Assembly (NCBI GenBank): GCA_021800805.1
Contig: JAJYYR010000028.1
Coordinates: forward strand, 1 to 8,637
Direction: 5' to 3'
From: a bacterium
GTDB taxonomy: Bacteria > SZUA-79 > Acidulodesulfobacterales > Acidulodesulfobacteraceae
Length of the DNA stretch: 8,637 nt
The stretch's first letter is position 1; every line of letters begins with the position of its first letter. Made by a program: the position numbers and the translations under genes. Shown here in pieces: positions 5,686-8,637 of the stretch. The notes below the pieces were generated by a model, which ran no database searches, was not told the DNA's origin, and worked only from the letters and a program-made list of their open reading frames with translations.

Positions 5686-6738
5686 TTATCTTAAATATCT
5701 TTTTTTCATTTTTTTAATTTGGTCGGCTGGTAAATTTGGGTGCGCCGCAATAAATTTTTCGGCCAATTCTTTTAGCTCCGGCGTTGGCGTCCATTTTTCT
5801 ATAACCTCTTGATTTTGTTCATTTTTTTTACTAAAAATATGACTAAGAGTAAGGTAAACAGTGTTTACCTTATTTTCCGTCATACTTTTTTCGTTAAGTA
5901 TTTGATTTTGTTCGTCTTTTTCAGATAAAGTGTTACTGTAAGTAACATGAACAGTGTTCACGTCGTCTTTTTTATTTCTGATTTTGAATTTAATGCCGGT
6001 TGGGGTCTGACCAGAACGGCGAACAGCAAAATCAACATTAAAATTAATTAGTGGATTATTATTGATTTCGTCCAGTGCTTGTTCGAGACAATTTTTCTTG
6101 AAATCGATGAATCTTTTGAATTTTTTAGTTGTTATGCCAAGTATCCGGCGAAGTTCTGCTAAGTCTATAGTGGGTATGCCGTATGGAGATCCGTAAAAAT
6201 CCAAAAGAACCTGATATAAGCGCAGAGCATACCGCGAATTAAATAGGCTCTGGACTTTCATATTGACTTTTGCGAAGGGTGCCGGACTTCCCTTAATTTT
6301 CCATAATTTTAATTTGTCGAAATACCAAGGCGGAAGTGAATAGAACACGCGGCCGCCCACTACAGACACCTCAGGAATGAGAACGAACGAAGTCCACTCG
6401 TTATTTTTATCTTTTTGTAGAATGTTGTATTCCGCTTTAATACTCATTAATTCAACTATACGTGCTTGTGCTTCCGACGAATTTATTGTCTTATTGTTTG
6501 AAATCCTTGCAAGTTCGTTTAGGTTAATTTCGAATTTGTTTTTTATGTGGTCGTAAGATACGTCATTAGAATAATTGCTTCCTGGATTTTCTTGCCAATA
6601 TTCTTCACCTCTGTAAAACATTGTTTTGCGCGCATGATATAAAAGTCCGTTGTATAGCTTCTCTTGCAGCACTGTGAGTGGAGCGTCGCACTCTATTAGT
6701 CCGGATTCTTTGTATAATATTAATTCTTGGTTTTTCAT
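5686..6738 (-). CDS. Rep_3-family plasmid replication initiator
   Basis: The 350-residue product shows the two winged-helix layout of Rep_3 initiators (RepE, pi, RepA type). Residues 19-36 (APLTVLQEKLYNGLLYHA) form the entry helix of the first domain. SRYALRLYQVLLDFYG (168-183) and IDLAELRRILGI (191-202), followed by FKKNCLEQALDEINNNPLI, mark the second, DNA-binding domain. It should bind the 22-bp iterons at 7915-7996 to open the origin. After the conserved core (~255), residues 260-284 and 291-315 are a duplicated 25-residue segment (VNTV..T, then EQNQ..EK). The end carries a helix rich in Lys. No Shine-Dalgarno is visible before the ATG at 6738, so low translation is likely. A consensus promoter lies 49-76 bases upstream. 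Confidence 0.88.
   Translation of the reverse strand: MKNQELILYKESGLIECDAPLTVLQEKLYNGLLYHARKTMFYRGEEYWQENPGSNYSNDVSYDHIKNKFEINLNELARISNNKTINSSEAQARIVELMSIKAEYNILQKDKNNEWTSFVLIPEVSVVGGRVFYSLPPWYFDKLKLWKIKGSPAPFAKVNMKVQSLFNSRYALRLYQVLLDFYGSPYGIPTIDLAELRRILGITTKKFKRFIDFKKNCLEQALDEINNNPLINFNVDFAVRRSGQTPTGIKFKIRNKKDDVNTVHVTYSNTLSEKDEQNQILNEKSMTENKVNTVYLTLSHIFSKKNEQNQEVIEKWTPTPELKELAEKFIAAHPNLPADQIKKMKKRYLR
5850..5872. repeat. Perfect 23-base palindrome inside rep
   Basis: Arms TAAGGTAAACA and TGTTTACCTTA flank a central G with no mismatch. It encodes the VNTVYLT start of the second peptide repeat of Rep. Its partner is at 5945-5963, centred 93 bases (31 codons) away. It may be a protein-binding site or the footprint of a small palindromic insertion. 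Confidence 0.75.
5945..5963. repeat. Imperfect 19-base palindrome inside rep
   Basis: The core TGAACA-G-TGTTCA is perfect and extends to nine-base arms with one mismatched pair (A5947/C5961). It encodes the VNTVHVT start of the first peptide repeat of Rep and shares ACAGTGTT with the palindrome at 5850-5872. Confidence 0.65.
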
Positions 6739-6761
6739 TTTTTATTACGAATTTTTTAGTA

Positions 6762-6784
6762 ATTAAATTATTACAATTACACTT
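6762..6784. promoter_or_regulatory. Operator-like element at the rep promoter
   Basis: ATTAAATTAT and AATTACACTT are separated by 3 bases here. The same two 10-mers, in the same orientation, occur 5 bases apart at 6986-7010 in front of the XRE gene. The element lies just downstream of the rep -10 box (6787-6792), where a bound repressor would block transcription. The XRE-type regulator is the obvious candidate, by inference. Confidence 0.45.
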
Positions 6785-6786
6785 TT

Positions 6787-6814
6787 ATTATACCGCTAAA
6801 TAAAATATTGTCAA
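6787..6814 (-). promoter_or_regulatory. Sigma-70 promoter of rep
   Basis: On the minus strand a perfect TTGACA (6814-6809) and perfect TATAAT (6792-6787) are 16 bases apart. The expected transcript start is about 6780, giving a leader of about 40 bases before the rep ATG. No Shine-Dalgarno is visible in that leader. Confidence 0.85.
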
Positions 6815-6856
6815 GAACTTTTTTAATTTTTTTTTAAAAGTAATAAAATATTTTAA

Positions 6857-6963
6857 TGTATCTGCTCAATACCCAAAGCCTCCGCTCCGCTCGCCTTTGA
6901 TATTGAGAAAACCGCAAGCGGTTTTAACCTGCGGTGCTGGGCTGGTTGGAAAGAAAAAAATTA
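6857..6963 (+). repeat. Right inverted repeat of the rep module (IR-R)
   Basis: This is the inverted partner of 5251-5350. It carries the palindrome AAAACCGC-AA-GCGGTTTT (6908-6925) and the outer hairpin arms CTCAATA (6865-6871) and TATTGAG (6901-6907). The loop differs: on the minus strand it reads GAGCGGAGCGGA between CAAAGGC and GGCTTTG, in place of the GAA loop of the left copy. A second small difference lies near 6935-6942. A second copy of the candidate nick sequence (TAACCTGCGGTGC) is on the plus strand at 6925-6937. The right end supplies the -35 region of the XRE gene. Confidence 0.9.
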
Positions 6964-6975
6964 TTCTGGTATAAT
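6946..6975 (+). promoter_or_regulatory. Promoter of the XRE repressor gene
   Basis: TTGGAA (6946-6951) and TATAAT (6970-6975) are 18 bases apart, with an extended -10 (TGG just before TATAAT). The -35 lies inside the inverted repeat and the -10 outside it. The expected transcript start is near 6982, about 29 bases before the ATG. Confidence 0.65.
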
Positions 6976-6985
6976 TATTTAAATC

Positions 6986-7010
6986 ATTAAATTATAAAAA
7001 AATTACACTT
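6986..7010. promoter_or_regulatory. Operator-like element before the XRE gene
   Basis: ATTAAATTAT and AATTACACTT separated by 5 A bases, directly abutting the ATG at 7011. It repeats the element at 6762-6784. Its position between the transcript start and the start codon would suit autorepression. Confidence 0.45.
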
Positions 7011-7763
7011 ATGCCAATTACTAAAAAACCAGATTTAACAAACGATGAAGCGTATATAATTAATACATTTAAACAGCTTAGAAAATATCACGGTATTTCT
7101 CAAGATGAACTTGCAAAAAAAAGCGGAATAAGTAAAGCACTCATCGCCCAAATTGAATCAGGCTGGAAGCACCCACGCATTGAATTGATACAAAAGTTGA
7201 CAGACGCGATTGATAAAGGCTTTTTTAAATCTTATTTAAAGTCATATTTTGAAGAACCAACTAAAAGACTTGTTAAAAATATAGGCTTTAGCATACCTCT
7301 TTTAAGCTATGTCGCATTAAATCCGGAAGACATATCTAAAAAAAAATATGACGAAATTCCTGTTTATTCAGATTTAGCAGGACAGTTAAAAAATATTCCT
7401 AATATTTACGCCTTAATAATGCCTGATAACTCTCTTGCCGATTATGCTTTGATACGTAGACGTGATTATCTTGTAATTAAATACGTTAAAATTGATAGCC
7501 AGAAAGATATTGATAATTTACCTGATAATGTGATAGGGGCATTTATTAATAAAGAAACAAGTTATATAAAAAAGCTTAGATTAATGAATGATAATGGTAA
7601 GAAGCTCTTTATGTTTGATATGAAGCTTTACGACTCTACTGAAATACTAACTCTCGACAAAATGAAAAATTTGCGCGGTATCGTTATAGCTACTGTTAGG
7701 TTTTCTATTCTTGATGATATAGCTCCAGTCTTATTTACTAATCCTGATTTATTTTATAAATAA
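7011..7763 (+). CDS. XRE-family repressor with LexA/S24-like C-terminal domain
   Basis: The 250-residue product has an HTH_3 domain at about 15-70 (RKYHGISQDELAKKSGISKA, then IAQIESGWKHPRIELIQKL). The C-terminal half resembles the S24/LexA dimerisation-peptidase fold: IPLLSYVAL (95-103), ALIMPDNSL (134-142), DYLVIKYV (152-159) and SYIKKLRL (184-191). S141 and K187 match the Ser-Lys dyad by alignment. The cleavage bond would be A102-L103 instead of the usual Ala-Gly, and GDSM is changed to DNSL, so autocleavage is uncertain. The gene reads away from rep, and shared operator-like sequences suggest that it represses both genes. There is no Shine-Dalgarno. At about one third GC it is more AT-rich than the trb genes. 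Confidence 0.85.
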   Translation: MPITKKPDLTNDEAYIINTFKQLRKYHGISQDELAKKSGISKALIAQIESGWKHPRIELIQKLTDAIDKGFFKSYLKSYFEEPTKRLVKNIGFSIPLLSYVALNPEDISKKKYDEIPVYSDLAGQLKNIPNIYALIMPDNSLADYALIRRRDYLVIKYVKIDSQKDIDNLPDNVIGAFINKETSYIKKLRLMNDNGKKLFMFDMKLYDSTEILTLDKMKNLRGIVIATVRFSILDDIAPVLFTNPDLFYK

Positions 7764-7764
7764 A

Positions 7765-7797
7765 CTTTTTTCTTTCCAACTGGAAAAAGATTTTTAA
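7765..7797 (+). terminator. Weak terminator after the XRE gene
   Basis: TTTCC (7773-7777) and GGAAA (7782-7786) pair around AACT, with flanking TTTTTTC and AAGATTTTT adding weak pairs, followed by TTTTTAATTT. The stem is AT-rich. It begins two bases after the stop codon and contains one copy of the dispersed TTGGAAAGAAAAAA motif on the minus strand. Confidence 0.45.
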
Positions 7798-7823
7798 TTT
7801 AATATTTTAAAAAGAATTAAACA

Positions 7824-7840
7824 GGTCGAAAGACCCTTTT
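7824..7840 (+). terminator. Short GNRA-loop hairpin with T tail
   Basis: GGTC-GAAA-GACC (7824-7835) is followed by CTTTT. The four-base stem is short, so it may be a back-up terminator for the XRE gene or only a structural element beside the AT-rich origin block. Confidence 0.3.
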
Positions 7841-7870
7841 AAAAATCTTTAAATATCTTTAAATATCTTT
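7841..7870 (+). repeat. AT-rich 10-mer repeats, candidate DNA unwinding element
   Basis: AAAAATCTTT is followed by two exact AAATATCTTT units. Short AT-rich tandem repeats beside iterons are the usual duplex-opening site of Rep_3-type origins. The iterons begin 44 bases further on. Confidence 0.55.
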
Positions 7871-7914
7871 GCGAAATGGCAAACGCAGTCGGGAGTAGGT
7901 GTTTAGTGCTGTCA

Positions 7915-7996
7915 GGTGTGAGGTTTCCTCTATCCAGGTGTGAGGTTTCCTCTATCCAGGTGTGAGGTTTCCTCTATCCAGGTGTGAGGTTTCCTC
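7915..7996 (+). repeat. Iterons of the replication origin (oriV), 22-bp period
   Basis: Three identical 22-base units stand head to tail at 7915-7936, 7937-7958 and 7959-7980. Each reads GGTGTGAGGTTTCCTC and then TATCCA. A fourth copy lacks the last six bases (7981-7996). The 22-bp period and the TGTGAGG core resemble binding sites of Rep_3 initiators such as R6K pi. Each unit holds the small dyad GAGG-TTT-CCTC. No other tandem repeat of this kind is in the window, so this is the likely binding array for the rep product. It lies more than 1 kb from rep, with the XRE gene between. Confidence 0.85.
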
Positions 7997-8047
7997 CAGA
8001 ATTTCTTTAAAATTACACAACCCTTACAATGTAATGTTCTAACGTTA

Positions 8048-8175
8048 GGATTTAGGGTTCTTGGTTTTAGGAAGTCGGGTTTCCGGTTGGAAGAAAAAAA
8101 GGTATTTGGTTTTCTGGTCATTGGGTTTTAAAGCTTTTAAGTGGTCGGCAGTCGGCAGTCGGGTTTTGGGTTTGT
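8048..8175 (+). repeat. G/T-rich block, inverted degenerate copy of 300-482
   Basis: TTTAGGGTTCTTGGTTTT (8051-8068) matches the minus strand of the left block exactly. After it, GTCGGGTTTCCGGTTGGAAG, an A-run and GGTATTTGGTTTTC align with changes. Further on GTCGGCA is repeated in tandem and followed by GTCGGGTTTTGGGTTT. It contains no gene. Confidence 0.65.
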
Positions 8176-8320
8176 TTATTACTGCAACGATTTTGCAACG
8201 CTGCATAGCAAAATATAGTAAAATTTAGGGATTTAAGCGGAATTATCGGAATTGCTGAAATGCTTATAAATACTATAATTGCAGGCGGAAAGTCGGTTTG
8301 TTAAAAGTTATTGAGATTCT

Positions 8321-8365
8321 TTCGTAATCAGCGGGTCGTAGGTTCGATTCCTATCGCCGGCTCCA
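8321..8365 (+). other. 3' half of tRNA-Thr(CGU): probable attachment site
   Basis: The sequence fits tRNA positions 32-76 base by base: anticodon loop TTCGTAA (8321-8327, anticodon CGT), 3' anticodon stem TCAGC, variable loop GGGTC, and a T arm with stem GTAGG/CCTAT around TTCGATT (8338-8354). Then come the 3' acceptor strand CGCCGGC (8355-8361), discriminator T and encoded CCA (8363-8365). The bases upstream (GATTC) do not pair with the anticodon stem, and no 5' half (expected GCCGGCG) is present, so it is a fragment. Integrases often use this 3' half of a tRNA gene as the core site. E. coli thrW, the same isoacceptor, is a known target. Confidence 0.82.
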
Positions 8366-8376
8366 TTAAAAACAAA

Positions 8377-8400
8377 GGGTTTGAAGACCCGGCGTTTTCT
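8377..8400 (+). terminator. Possible terminator after the tRNA fragment
   Basis: GGGTT-TGAA-GACCC (8377-8390, one G-T pair) is followed by GGCGTTTTCTT. It would suit termination of a tRNA transcript in an intact host locus. The stem is only five base pairs. Confidence 0.35.
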
Positions 8401-8532
8401 TCATTTTCACCCTTCCTCACAATTAATATTGTAAGTTTGCGCATTATTTCTGTTAATCCGTCTGATTTAGGAGAAATCGCTTTGTCCTGACGAAAGCTAT
8501 CCCTGAACCCCAAGCAAAATCAGTGAGGCATG

Positions 8533-8561
8533 TTGCAATATTCTAACAATATTAGTACAAT
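8533..8561 (+). promoter_or_regulatory. Possible sigma-70 promoter pointing out of the window
   Basis: TTGCAA (8533-8538) and TACAAT (8556-8561) are exactly 17 bases apart. The spacer holds AATATT-CTAAC-AATATT, a small dyad. No start codon with an open frame follows before the window ends. Confidence 0.35.
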
Positions 8562-8637
8562 CTTGTATTCTTAATTACCACTTTAATGAAAGGATTTTAT
8601 TAGAAACTTTAATTATAATAAATTCCGGTACAAAAAT

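Larger units (their letters stand above)
7764..8320. other. Non-coding origin and att-proximal region
   Basis: No open frame here looks like a gene. In order it holds the XRE terminator, an AT-rich block, the iterons, a G/T-rich repeat block (8048-8175) and an AT-rich stretch that carries TGCAACG twice, 11 bases apart (8183-8189 and 8194-8200). A minus-strand frame across 7930-8121 only translates the iterons and the repeat block. Confidence 0.6.
8366..8637. other. Region beyond the att-like site, no convincing gene
   Basis: I see no plausible gene here. A minus-strand frame at 8328-8513 ends in GIEPTTR, which is the antisense reading of the tRNA fragment and not a real protein. If the att interpretation is right and the element is integrated, this is host flank. 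If the molecule is circular, it is element backbone. Confidence 0.5.

Noticed and set aside
5251..6963. Insertion sequence
   Set aside because: The inverted repeats enclose a replication initiator and a small basic protein, and no transposase motif or target-site duplication is visible.
7931..7980. DnaA box near the iterons
   Set aside because: CTATCCAGG in the iterons resembles TTATCCACA only partly. No good DnaA box was found on either strand nearby.
7915..7996. CRISPR array
   Set aside because: The units are contiguous with no unique spacers, and the 22-bp period fits iterons.
7930..8121. Minus-strand frame of 63 residues
   Set aside because: It translates the iterons and the G/T-rich repeat block, has repeated peptide units from the repeats, and has no start signal.
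8321..8365. Complete tRNA or tmRNA 3' end
   Set aside because: Sequence upstream of 8321 cannot form the 5' anticodon stem, D arm or acceptor strand. The tmRNA reading leaves three extra bases between T stem and acceptor.
8328..8513. Minus-strand frame of 61 residues ending GIEPTTR
   Set aside because: It is the antisense translation of the tRNA-Thr T arm, a well-known false protein ending, and has no ribosome-binding site.

Overview
This window is a bacterial accessory element, most likely a mobilisable or conjugative plasmid-like element, possibly one integrated at a tRNA gene. It is AT-rich. The conjugation genes are of the P-type (Trb/VirB) class and include a secreted VirB5-like protein and a lipoprotein, which points to a Gram-negative, Proteobacteria-like host. 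I cannot place the organism more precisely.

Layout. From 1 to 5236 the genes run on the minus strand, so they are read right to left: a relaxase fused to a primase-like DUF3991/Toprim module (5236-3293), a TrbJ/VirB5-like secreted protein (3287-2385), an EexN-like entry-exclusion lipoprotein (2363-2070), TrbL/VirB6 (2052-943), a 101-residue membrane protein (943-638), a 54-residue membrane peptide (641-477) and, after a C-rich spacer, the start of a coiled-coil gene that leaves the window (213-1). Stop and start codons touch or overlap along most of this run, so it is probably one operon. The order relaxase, TrbJ, Eex lipoprotein, TrbL matches the trbJ-trbK-trbL order of RP4.

From 5251 to 6963 lies a replication module bounded by two ~100-bp inverted repeats. 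Inside are, on the minus strand, a Rep_3-type initiator (6738-5686) with a consensus sigma-70 promoter, and a small basic coiled-coil protein (5670-5365) that may be a TraD/MobC-like relaxosome factor. Each inverted repeat carries two hairpins and may include an oriT. Outside the right repeat, on the plus strand, is an XRE/LexA-like repressor (7011-7763). Its upstream region shares a two-part operator-like sequence with the rep promoter.

From 7764 to 8637 there is no convincing gene. This stretch holds a weak terminator, an AT-rich block of 10-mers, four 22-bp iterons (7915-7996, the probable oriV), a G/T-rich block that is an inverted, degenerate copy of 300-482, and then the 3' half of a tRNA-Thr(CGU) gene from the anticodon loop to CCA (8321-8365). 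That fragment looks like an integrase attachment site. If so, DNA to its left is the element and DNA to its right may be host flank.

Together the parts describe an element that replicates by iteron and Rep, regulates Rep through an XRE repressor, mobilises through a MobA/MobL-like relaxase, excludes related elements, and may also integrate at tRNA-Thr. No integrase and no T4SS ATPase lie in the window. They could lie beyond the left edge, where the minus-strand operon continues.
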